Source of the DNA: Plutella xylostella | Taxonomy: Eukaryota > Arthropoda > Insecta > Lepidoptera > Plutellidae | Length of the DNA stretch: 64,000 nucleotides | Reading direction: 5' to 3' | Assembly: GCF_932276165.1 (NCBI RefSeq) | Contig: NC_064012.1 | Location: forward strand, 9,679,501-9,743,500 | Shown: positions 12,001-21,000 of the stretch, piece after piece | Position numbering within the stretch: position 1 is the first letter of the stretch | Layout: each line of letters begins with the position of its first letter | Translations under genes and position numbers: made by a program | The notes under the pieces: model-generated | Told to the model about the DNA's origin: nothing | The model's database searches: none | Seen by the model: the letters and a program-made list of their open reading frames with translations, nothing else

Positions 12001-12365
12001 TGGCCCGGGGTAGCCTGCCTCCCACGGCATATGCAGCATGGAGGCTCGGCCACTCCGGCGCTGGCAGCATCGTGGACATACGACCAGCAGACCAGGCCTC
12101 TCTAGACAACTACATCCAAGACAAACCGAGGTCCAACTCTGACGACTTATTTTGGACCACGCAACGCAAAGACTACCTGAAGTCACTACATGAGGACGGC
12201 GGGCCGGAGAAAAAGAGATCGAAATCCCTGGATTATTCGCAAATATTCAACTTTAGTTGTAAAGTGAGAACGATTGCTCTTGGTGCACTCGACATCCATG
12301 TGCCAAGTGGTGGGGTCAAGGGAGGGAATGTGGACCATAGAGACTGTAAAGTACACAAGTTTTAA
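6051..12365 (+). CDS. Divergent SLC6-family (neurotransmitter:sodium symporter-like) transporter locus
   Basis: Ten exons give a 641-residue polytopic membrane protein, a normal SLC6 length. Exons: 6051-6071, 6290-6530, 6790-6932, 7157-7197, 7286-7378, 9677-9934, 10469-10673, 11018-11234, 11377-11630, 11913-12365. Phases agree throughout. Family signs are a TM1-like stretch with LNASWRVP followed by FRFGGAVYL, the TM6 signature TQALMSTQLSGGYL, a TM12 followed by the short Trp-containing 'KPSRHWGPRDP' start of the cytosolic tail, and an extracellular loop with N-glycosylation sequons (NASE, NETF). The GLGNxWRFP core of TM1 is degraded to SLNASWRVP, and the TM8 sodium-site Asp is not apparent, so coupling to sodium may be lost. 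The substrate cannot be named. The first exon is tentative. Confidence 0.82.
6090..6243. mobile_element. MITE with about 50-bp terminal inverted repeats
   Basis: The left arm 'gtcagctgcataagtagct..tttgtaccttgtcaa' is mirrored by 'ttgacaaggtacaaaac..acttatgcagctgac'. The stem is about 50 bp with a few mismatches and the loop about 45 bp. It sits between exon 1 and exon 2 of the transporter and ends about 50 bp before the acceptor. Confidence 0.85.
6290..6530 (+). CDS. SLC6-like exon 2 (TM1-TM2)
   Basis: The exon encodes EYLNWSLIRAQLC... through LNASWRVPRDSFRFGG, then a long hydrophobic helix (YLVVYTGACLLVALPAAL) and QLAVGQLSQQ. It corresponds to TM1 and TM2 of SLC6 proteins. It ends in phase 1 at 'ag|gtaggt'. 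Its GC content is much higher than the introns. Confidence 0.85.
6790..6932 (+). CDS. SLC6-like exon 3 (TM3 region)
   Basis: The exon runs from acceptor 'cttgcag' to donor 'ccg|gtaatc'. It encodes GVGYVRLATSFLTAVYSAVY followed by a hydrophobic run ending FLYTLRNGIPF. This matches the GxGxA..... TM3 region of SLC6 proteins and leads into the large extracellular loop. Confidence 0.82.
7157..7197 (+). CDS. SLC6-like exon 4 (extracellular loop 2, short)
   Basis: This 41-nt exon encodes DGYLNIFNASECLK, with an N-glycosylation sequon NAS and one Cys. Acceptor 'tttcag', donor 'gtaagt', phase 0 to 2. The equivalent loop is much longer in most SLC6 proteins. Confidence 0.72.
7286..7378 (+). CDS. SLC6-like exon 5 (loop 2 end and TM4)
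   Basis: The peptide starts NETFLAPVTEKPEYY and continues as a hydrophobic helix ending WISFPFV, with a second glycosylation sequon (NET). The donor 'gtaagt' at 7379 lies only 9 bp from the TA that flanks the transposon beginning at 7390. Confidence 0.8.
7585..7650 (+). other. tRNA-like segment inside the TIR element (left)
   Basis: An A-box-like 'tggctcagttggtatga' is followed at tRNA-like distance by a B-box-like 'ggttcaaatcccac'. No convincing full cloverleaf was found by eye, so this is reported as tRNA-like rather than a tRNA gene. Confidence 0.4.
8110..8700 (-). pseudogene. Decayed Tc1/mariner-like transposase
   Basis: On the minus strand the frame over about 8130-8235 reads FGWCNNVVIFSDEKSF and onward to GRKTLWRKSG, typical of the second catalytic block of Tc1/mariner transposases. 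Higher coordinates carry further degraded sequence without a long open frame. Confidence 0.65.
9005..9072 (-). other. tRNA-like segment inside the TIR element (right)
   Basis: Read on the minus strand, 'cgtagctcattggtagaa' resembles an A box and 'gagttcgagtccac' a B box. The intervening anticodon arm pairs poorly (a loop of about 10 nt), so it is probably a pseudo-tRNA or SINE head rather than a working tRNA. Confidence 0.5.
9205..9230 (+). repeat. (GT)n microsatellite
   Basis: About 13 uninterrupted GT dinucleotides lie in the right part of the TIR element. Confidence 0.95.
9677..9934 (+). CDS. SLC6-like exon 6 (TM5-TM6)
   Basis: The exon encodes LYSPVKSMRIFFYILGP, a hydrophobic helix, then WLAVAQPHVYYAALTQALMSTQLSGGYL and GDTVYSGRNVVW. 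The TQ...S..GGYL block matches the unwound TM6 of SLC6 transporters, where substrate and Na1 are bound. Acceptor 'ccctag', donor 'gtaagg', phase 2 to 2. Confidence 0.87.
10041..10188. mobile_element. MITE, family shared with 29629-29789
   Basis: The ends 'gtgccaatttctccatag' and 'ctatggagaaattggtac' are inverted. The core 'cgtcatctccatataaaatt' and 'catgacagatgtgtcaaaag' is nearly identical in the second copy at 29629-29789. Confidence 0.88.
10340..10378. repeat. Half copy of the 'ggtgttgcaaaaagggtata' MITE
   Basis: 'caggtgttggaaaaaagggt' followed by 'acactaagccgaaacc' matches one arm of the full hairpin element at 22966-23078. The second arm is missing here. Confidence 0.7.
10469..10673 (+). 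CDS. SLC6-like exon 7 (TM7-TM8)
   Basis: The peptide starts VAVTLVSSTVAGGWLGSLFW and ends WPALTLAVLVLSGFISL. It aligns by position with TM7 and TM8. The LDxQF-type block that carries the Na2 aspartate in family members is replaced by LSGFIS. Phase 2 to 0. Confidence 0.85.
11018..11234 (+). CDS. SLC6-like exon 8 (TM9)
   Basis: After acceptor 'cacctag' the exon reads ITLLFPIYDHFRRVVHGNW, then a Gly/Ala-rich hydrophobic helix, and ends VEVFAFVFVYG. This resembles the EVF.(V/I)..(I/V)YG signature before TM10 in SLC6 proteins. It ends in phase 1 at 'gtgagt'. Confidence 0.85.
11377..11630 (+). CDS. SLC6-like exon 9 (TM10-TM12)
   Basis: The exon encodes GWKTLVADIEFLISNSISKW, then WVVFWFLSPVVIVSVTSWYI and a further hydrophobic run. 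The 'K.L..DIEF......WW...W.F..P' pattern is typical of SLC6 TM10-TM11. The donor is 'gtaagt'. Confidence 0.88.
11913..12365 (+). CDS. SLC6-like exon 10 (cytosolic C-terminal tail)
   Basis: This 150-codon terminal exon starts KVKSSFKPSRHWGPRDP, the usual short tail start after TM12, and ends DCKVHKF followed by TAA. The tail is basic and rich in Ser/Lys (KKRSKSLDYSQ). A poly(A) signal AATAAA lies at 12411, about 45 bp after the stop. Confidence 0.88.
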   Translation, partial: KVKSSFKPSRHWGPRDPISHYYWLTRREEVARGSLPPTAYAAWRLGHSGAGSIVDIRPADQASLDNYIQDKPRSNSDDLFWTTQRKDYLKSLHEDGGPEKKRSKSLDYSQIFNFSCKVRTIALGALDIHVPSGGVKGGNVDHRDCKVHKF

Positions 12366-14694
12366 CGTTATTTTTAAATACATTAAATTAAATAATTCCA
12401 CGTAATTTGAAATAAAAGAGTTGGGCGATTACGGAAACCATCGTGAACCTACTTTGACTCGAATACGTATGTTCTGGCAAACTTTAAACCAGGAAATACA
12501 CATTTGTCTTCATTTAAGTATTTAGATAAGCAATTTCCTTCCTAATAGCTACAGTTGTTTAAGTCACGAGGTTTTTAACTAATTTAAGAGCAGGACTTAA
12601 ATTCGTATGCTTAGTTAGAATAATTATACTCATGAAATCACGTCTATGTTTTTCCTAAACTGAGGAAATGTTCGTAACTTTGTAAACTAGTTTAAGTAGT
12701 TAGGTACTTATATTGTATAATTAAATAGATCATTTTAATTTATCAATAAAAATATAAAATCTTATGTTTTATACCTTTACATATTACTACCAATAAGATG
12801 CGTGAATTTCCATGCTCGTCCCCATTGAATTAGTTAGAGCAGAGGGGGAAGAACATTTAGATATTTATAAACACTTTAGTGTTCCTACAGTAAGTAGATA
12901 AATATACCTAACTTACAAATAACTCAGATAATTATTGCTAATCTAAATAGCCCGTGTAAGGCTTTATGGGTCTTCCACGGACGTAATAAAAGTTATATTC
13001 TATTGTGTTTGGAGGTTAGAGGACTTTAGTACGGTAACAAATTTGATGGTTTCAGTATATTGTGACTATTTGTAACGTTATAGGCACGTGGGCTGTTGGC
13101 TTGGAGCTCATCTTGACCTTCGTTGAATCTCTTATAGTGCAATGACCTCGCATCATCGATGATATTTCTACCTAGTGCTTACTGGTCTACTGTTACCAAA
13201 AAAGATAAATCCTTTTAGGACAAACTGCCTTGTTTTACACGTTTAGTTATTCTGAAATCTAACACTTAGGAACCTATTAGGTCATGTAAGTAGGTACCTA
13301 TACCTTACTTTTATTAATGAGGTTGGTAATTCTTAGGTAAATTTAAGTACTCACTTATACTTTAGTCATATAATAGCTTACCTACCCTAGAACTAGAGCT
13401 AATGTAATGTATGCATGTAAGTAACTTAATTCAATTTAATCTTTCCTTACTATAGCCCTGCAGAGTGCATTCAAGGATCAATAATTGCAATAACATAAAC
13501 ATATTAATAACATACCTGCAGGATACGGAACCAAAACGAACGTGATGCGAATGCACTTGGCGGCATAAATTATGGAATGGAAGCCTTTATCGTTCCTTTG
13601 GGTTATTTATTATAACTCGTTGAGGCCATTACACGACTCGTCACTTACCAACATCCATCTGTAGGTATACAAAGTAAGTAAATACTCGTTTATGTGTACC
13701 TTCACTCCTTACTCGTACATAAACGCATGTGTGTGCAATTGCGGGCGATTTAAAATCGATTATGGCATTCCTACGTGTTCATCTTACTGCCTGCGCCCGG
13801 AGAAATGCAAGGGGTCGGTCCAGGGAAATCCCATGACTCATATTATTATTACTTATTGAGATCTACACGATTCCATTCGTAATTTTACTTACCGTTATAG
13901 TATTATTATAGTTTAGTTAAGTTATTGCTTTTGCTGAACAGAGGTAATGCTGTCAAAATCTTGTAAGAAGTTCAAAAGTATAAGAATCATATAAGAATGA
14001 TTGGCTTCATAGAACAAGGCGGAGTCGGTTGTACCTTCAATCATAACATCGTACCATCAAACTACCATCGTAACTTCAATCCTTCAAACTCTAGCAGCTG
14101 TAGAGCGTTACCTAAACGATAGTAAAAGAAAACTCAAAGTGGTTTTCTTCTACAGGCTGAACCTTTCAAGGAGTGCCATAAGTATAGCCCTCCCATCAAA
14201 GACCGACGACGCATAGTTTACCCTGTTCGTGGTTTTCAGTGTCCACTAACAATTTGTACCACTATACAAACACTTACAACTCTTATCAATAGAGGTAAGT
14301 ATTTCGATGTGTTGTTATTGTACATAAAACTATGAAACCTATTAATATTAAGCTCTATCCATAACCTTATTCTTTATCTAAATGGAAAATTTAAGAAAAG
14401 GTTGTTGTTGCAAGTAAGTATAGTCTAGAAAATATATGTGTTTTACGTCATATTCAAACTTACCTTTACATATTTGATTGTAGAGATGTGGTTAGTTCCT
14501 ACTTACGTAGGTCTGGTGCTTTTGTTTACAGTTCATAATAGTAAAGTTTACTATCACAGTTATCAGTAAATCGACATTATTTGTATAAGTACTTATTTTT
14601 TTCCATTCAAGGACACGTCCCAGCCTAGTTTATTTTGTTTGATATTATATTTCCATGTTATACTTCTGTAAGGTTTGTAAACAAGGTAATTTAC
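12366..14694. other. Intergenic region between the SLC6-like gene and csw
   Basis: AT-rich. A poly(A) signal for the transporter is at 12411. No coding exon, RNA gene or clear repeat was recognised; short 'taggtacctac' runs are scattered as elsewhere in the window. Confidence 0.5.
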
Positions 14695-14893
14695 ACCCTA
14701 CGCATTGTGATGAGGCGGCGCTGCGCGTGCGCATCGCATTAGCTGCTGAGCCTGCGTGCGAAGCGGATCGCGCCGCGGTGTGGTCGTGCGCTCTAGTGAA
14801 CTGTGCTTATTCCGAGGAAATCACTTCATTATAATAATAATAAAAGCAGACGATTGAGAACCTCCTTTTTTCTGAAGTCGGTTAATAAACTAA
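14695..14893 (+). promoter_or_regulatory. Candidate CpG-rich promoter / 5' UTR of csw alternative first exon
   Basis: A sudden GC-rich island (about 14705-14800: ggcggcgctgcgcgtgcgc, cgcgccgcggtg) in AT-rich DNA directly precedes the ATG at 14894. No TATA box is evident. The position and composition suggest a transcription start; this is inference. Confidence 0.4.
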
Positions 14894-15048
14894 ATGTCGA
14901 AAGACAACGGTCGCCTGAGCCGGCTGGGCGTGCTGGCGCCGGCGGCCCTGAGCGCCTGCATGGATGCTTCAGTGCTGGCCGTGCCCACTGCTGGAGCCAT
15001 CATCTCTACAGTCCTCAAGGAGCTCAGCAAGGCCTTCATGCTGAAGAA
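14894..15048 (+). CDS. Candidate alternative first exon of csw (or separate small gene)
   Basis: The ATG at 14894 opens 51 codons plus two bases: MSKDNGRLSRLGVLAPAALS, then a moderately hydrophobic AVPTAGAIISTVL and basic KAFMLKK, ending at the strong donor 'aa|gtgagt'. Codons are GC-rich like the other genes here. Phase 2 fits both the 33-nt exon at 18013 and the SH2 exon at 25784. I do not recognise the peptide. Linking it to csw rests only on phase, strand and lack of another partner. Confidence 0.5.
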
Positions 15049-18000
15049 GTGAGTTTCTATGATAAGCCGTGATGCTGTGTTGTTTCTCGTGTGCTGATGT
15101 GTGCCTGTTGGCTTCTGCGAATGTTTTTTAAATGATAAGTACTTTTTGTTTCCCTCAGCTGCGTCTAAAACTGCTATTTCTTATATTTTGTTTGCGATTA
15201 ATGTTCCCAGCTGTAATTATTGGTCCAAGTCATATAAATGTTGGTCCCTAAAAGGCTGATTCCTGTATCTTGTGAGTGCTTACATAATTCCATTTTATTA
15301 GTAGTGAGCATAAGAAGTGACGATTAAACATTAGCGAGCAGTTACGTATCTTCATTATAGTGACAAGATAACAATGCGTGTGGGTAGTTTATTAGGTACA
15401 TAGGTACCTATCTACCCGAAGCACTCACCTTTTAGCCTGTGAACTATTTTATGTAAAGTCATAGCACCTACGTACATATTATACTCGTATAAGTTAAATA
15501 AGTAAAAAATAGCGATCCCTGATGATGAAGGGACCGGCTACATCTGTTATAAATCCGGGGACGTGTTGTGTGTGATGTGTGTAGCAGTGGTATTTATGTG
15601 GATGTGCTTGAGCAGCATGTGAGCTTGAGATCGCTATTTTAAAAACTCCGCTTGTATACTTTTAGGCGCAGGCCACCGTACTTAAAAGTTACATTTGGTA
15701 CCAACCTACCCAACGTTGTAAAGTCACTAATAGACGTACTTTACTCAATATTGTACCCAGCAGGACTGCCCTGGATGACTCTCCGATATACCCTTCCAGC
15801 TTTGCGCATCATCACCGACAATCCATGTCCAATCTATAGCTCACTTCGGAGGAATGCCTTTGGTAGTTAAAAATGTATTGGACATTATTTAAGTATGGAA
15901 GTCATAATAAATGTACTACGACGTATTACTTCCATGGATTTAAGTTACAACTAATAACCTCTCCTGCTGGTTACACGCAACATGCCTCTCGATGCTTCCC
16001 CTGCTAATTCGACTCAATTAACTAAGGAACTACCCTGCCAAGTACCTACTTTCTAAGAATGAACACAAAATTCTCAACTAAATACATAAGATACCGATGC
16101 TTACCTACTACTTACATGGTGATGTCACAGCAGACGTAATTGTTACAAACAGTAGCATAAACCATTTTAAATATGTCGTAACGTGACCATAAATAAGATA
16201 GTAATTAATGGAATTGCAAATACCCAAGACATGCCATATCAACGAAAAAAATGCGCTTACCTAAATTTTGGTGTCAATTAAAATGGCGGCGGTTTTCTTG
16301 AAAAATGTAAACAAACAAATTGTTTGACAGCTGAAGTACCTTGTGTTTGGATGTCAATCAACATGGCGACCGACCGGTCGCCAGGTAAGCGCATTTTTTT
16401 CGTTGATATGGCATGTCCTCTCTTTATTCCTTTGTCATTGCAAATACCTTATAACCCATAGACAGCCCATAGTATGGGTGACTAAATATTGCCTTTACCC
16501 TTCCGCTTGCAAAAAATTATTACCCTTTTAATCTCGACCAAAAATTGAAGTATAAATAATACCTACAGTAATATGTGCTGGTGCGAATGAACTTTGTGAA
16601 TTTCTGACCATCACGAACCTTAGAGCTTTGCTTAGTCACTTGCACCTGGCATCACCAAAATTAGCGGTTTTGGGAACCCGAGCCTACCTTTTTTTCGGCT
16701 GCGTGAGTAGCTGTTGGCTCACCGATTATTCCAGATTTATTATTATTATCATTTTGTATTTTTTCTTGTGTTCTGATTGCGGCTGTATGAATTCTATCTT
16801 TATGTATGTGGGTGGATTTCAACAAGTCCTAAAAAATCTTCATTTCCGTGGACTTTTTTATCTTTAGGTTTTTTATATTGAAAAAGCGCTTTTATTAAAG
16901 TTTTTGTTAATGTTAGTGTTCTTACTTAATGGCTAGCAGATAAGTTAAAAACTTAAAGAGATACAGATGATCAAAAAGGACAAAGGCAGGGTTCTAAGGA
17001 CGTTTTGTACCACTATGGAAATGACGGGTTCCGTAATGAAAGTACCATGATTAGAGAGACACTATACAGGTACACAAGTCAATTAATTACTAGATTTTTA
17101 GAAGCTGGGAGAAAAGAGAAAAACGGAAAAAAAGAATCTTTAAGATGTAGTCGCAATGGAACGTAAACATTCATACAGGAAGAATGGAACGTCAAGTGAA
17201 GTAATGTTTATGCCAAGTACTCTGTGATTTACGTCATAAATGTCTAGGTTGGATCTCAGTATAATGATAAAAATTGACAAACCAGAGCAGAAAAATTGAA
17301 ATGATAAAAAAATGTGTCATGTCAACAACTAAACGTCAACACCATGTCAACACTTGAACAACACAAGACGAACAACGTGAATAATAATTTGATAATAATA
17401 TGTTAGGTATATCAAGTTATCTGTTTACGTTTAAATAAATACGGGACGTGCAACGTACATAATAAATATAATGATTTTATTAATATTATCGACTAGATCA
17501 GGCTACTACTTTCATCATGGAATAATGTTATACTTATCCAACTTCTGAAGTTTTAAATTGCCATTCCGCAACAGGGATCTGCTATGCCATTTCGAAATGC
17601 TATTTGTAAAGGTTCTACTATATGGGTATGCATTTGGCGAGTAATGTAATGAAATAAAATATACTGTTTAAAAGATCATTGTTTTATTTACATAACATAA
17701 TTTGCCTGGAATCAACTTTAGGAATTGTATGTTCCTATTACCTACTCTATTCTATTCTCTGTTGGGGTGTAAGTACCTGCACCTGGCTCTCTAGATGTGC
17801 TAAATCTAGATAGGTATGCAGGTTTCCTTCACTGAAGTGTGATGGTATACATTTTAATTAAATTCAAAGAACACATTGGTACATGTCAGCGCCGTGATTC
17901 GAACTGCAGAACGCAGTTGCTCTTCTCATATTTGACTTAGGTATTTATCATCCTATGGTTCATAGAAAATATTGTAAGGATTTTGCGTGTTCTTATTCTG

Positions 18001-21000
18001 CTGCTTCTGCAGGTTCCTGATGAAGAAGATGAGCCTGCCGGGGAGGTGGAACAGGAACCGGGTCTGGTTCTCCCCTTTGTCACATTTGTTCTATATCTTT
18101 TGCAGTTTCAGCGGTATTCAAAATATTAAATAATTAGGTTAGGTAATGGAAAATGAAATAACAACTACTATGACAAGATTGACAAGCAAGATTCAGTGTT
18201 ATTAGATTTAAATATTCAAAAAGTATCGATTATAGTGAATCGAATAAAGAGAAAAAGAAAATGGTTTACTATGGATAAAAGTCTTCAAGACTTAAATATA
18301 ATTATATATTATAAACCAAATGTACTAGTTGTGGCACAAATAGTACCAGAACATGTAATTTATTGATAAATAAAATATCTTTTGTATTTAAGAATGTATC
18401 GATATTTCTATTCGATTACTTTTTTGCTCGGATTTGCTGGTAATATTCCGAGGTCTGGCACCACTGTTGTTACGTTCCGTTCTCTATATGTTTGTTTTTA
18501 CGTTCCATTATCCTTAGATTTAATATTCTTCATTTATCATTTTTTCTTTTCCCCCGACTTCTAAAAATATTGTAATTACTGAAAATACCTTATCTTCACT
18601 GTATTAATAAATGGTGAAAACATGGTTCTGAAACGCTCCAAAAAAAAGGCGGTACGCCCACTGCCGTTCTCCTTTCGTGCCACGGCGATGACACATGCGT
18701 TCACGGCAATGAAATAAGCGTCCACGGCAATGAAAAAAACATCCACGGCAATGAAACTAACGCCCACGGCAATGAAAGAACTGTGCTATGTATATGAAAG
18801 AATCAATCCATTGCAATAAAAAAAAACTGTGAGAGAAACGCAAACTTAGACAGATTATGTATGGTAGAAATATTTGGATAGATATTGGAACGAAAGAAAG
18901 AACGACAGTATGTATAAAATAATAAAGAATGTAGTATGGAATTCTTTAAGTAATCGACATGGCCTATCGAGTCAGTAAGCTGAAATGGCAGTGGGCCGGA
19001 CACATTGCTCGAAGGACTGATGGTCGGTGGAGCAGAAGAGTCCTCAAGTGGAGACCACGTAGCGGCAAGCCCCGCGAGATGGACGGACGATATAGTCAAG
19101 TCTCGGACAAGGTGCAAATCATTGGGGAAGGCCTATGTTCAGCAGTGGACGTCCTATGGCTGAGATGATGATGATGATGATAATAATATTATACAGTATA
19201 CCAACTGTTAATTTTATGTAAAGTTCATAAAATACATTATGATATGACATGATCTGTGCTGATCAGCTGAATTACAAATCACCGAACAAACCACCAAAAG
19301 CACCAAAACCTAAAGATAGGTGCAGTTAGGTGCACATGTTTGTCAACAGCGAAGTGGGGCGCAGCATGTGCACTTAACCGCTCCTCCTCGCTTTCCTCGT
19401 CATCAAACCTATCTTAAGGTTTTGGTGCTAGGGGTTTTGATGGTGTTGTGTAATTTTACACAGATTACGTGATATGATGGAATATTTTATGAGCTCTATG
19501 CTAAATGAAAGTATATTTTAATTGATATAATAATATGGAATGTATTTTATCATCATCAGCCTATAATCATCCACTGCTGGACATAGGTCTCTCCCAAGGA
19601 GCGCCACAACACTCGGACCTCTGCCTTCCTAATCCAGCTACTACCGGCTACCTGCCTAAGCTTGCACATTTTGACAGCTATGTCGGTAACCTTAGTCCTG
19701 TGACGGATAACCTCTTTTCTGATACGATCCATTAGAGAAACCCCAAGCGAAGCTCTCTTCATAAGCTAGCATAAATCGGTGGACCAGTCCCACTCTCAGT
19801 GTCTACGTCTCTGCACCATACGTCATCACTGGCAGGGTGCACTGGTTGAAGACCTTTCTCTTCAGGCTCTGAGGAATGGCCGAGGAGCATATATATGTGA
19901 CGATGATTCCCGAATGCAGCCCAACCCAGTTAGATGCGCTTTTCAGCCTCCTTGTCGAAATTGCTTCTGCCTAGCCGAATAGTCTGCTTGAGGTAGACAT
20001 ATAGTTGTCTCACCAACGATCACCGGCTCCCGTTTGATGTGAACATTCTACATGACTTTCGTCTTGCCCAAGTTCATACCGAGGCCTACACGTTGGCAAG
20101 CAGCATTTAGGCCACTTAGCATCCAGCTGAGTTCCAGCAGAGATGTATATTCTATGCTATTCTATTATCTGCTGGGGGTGTAAGTACCTGCACCTGGCTC
20201 TCTCGAATGGAACCTTTGTGCATATATCCAAGGTCTAAACTGCCTTTTTAATCTTGGACCATTTCCGACCACGCTGGTCCACTGAGGGTCGGTGGATTCA
20301 CATATCTAGATGTGCTAAATCTAGATATGCAGATTTCCTCACGATGTTTTCCTTCACCGTAAGAGCGATGGTATACATTATACTTAAATTCAAAGAACTA
20401 ATTGGTATTATTGATAAATTATACATTTAGTTTTTATACATCGCGATACGCGCCCGTTTTATCGAACTGCATAAAGAGGTAATTTAACAAGTCCTGTAGG
20501 TGATTTCAATGATCGGTATTACCTATATTACAAAGATGGTAAATATATTTTTATTTGCCTAATCATACATACCATGGCGATGAAAACATATGTCACGGAA
20601 ATGAATAAACTGGCCACGGAAATGAATAACCTGGCCACGGAAATGAATAACCAGGCCACGGCAATGAATACACATTATTTTACAAGACATGGCGATGAAA
20701 TTTTTTTCATTTCAGTGACTTTTTTTTCATTTCCATAGCAAATTTTGGCCACGGAAACCACGGAAATGAAAGCATGGCGATGAAAATCAAGCCATTAAAT
20801 ATAAATAACGAAAAAAGTATTAACTATTCGGAGAAACAAACACTTTATAAGACAAATATTTTCTAAATGCTTTCTTTTGAATGCTTACTCAAGAAGACAA
20901 ACTTAATTTTATAGAAGTTATATCTATCCACGGCGATGAAAGAAAAAATGTCCAGTGACCAAAAACAAATATAACTTTCACTATAGCGCGAAAACGTGGG

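Larger units (their letters stand above)
17094..18568. mobile_element. About 1.5-kb non-autonomous element with diverged long inverted repeats
   Basis: Left 'atttttagaagctgggagaa' and the following 'aatggaacgtaaacattcat' are mirrored at the right end by 'atgtttgtttttacgttcca' and 'cttctaaaaat'. The arms of about 100 bp carry many mismatches. A SINE-like unit (17745-17935) is nested inside, as is the candidate 33-nt csw exon. No transposase was recognised. Confidence 0.55.

Noticed and set aside
15652..15870. 72-codon open frame on the + strand
   Set aside because: No ATG of clear context, no domain and AT-rich codon use; most likely chance.
18681..20680. CRISPR-like array (regular short repeats)
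   Set aside because: Eukaryotic context, the repeats are only about 12 bp with about 9-bp spacers, and no cas genes exist; this is a phased motif array.
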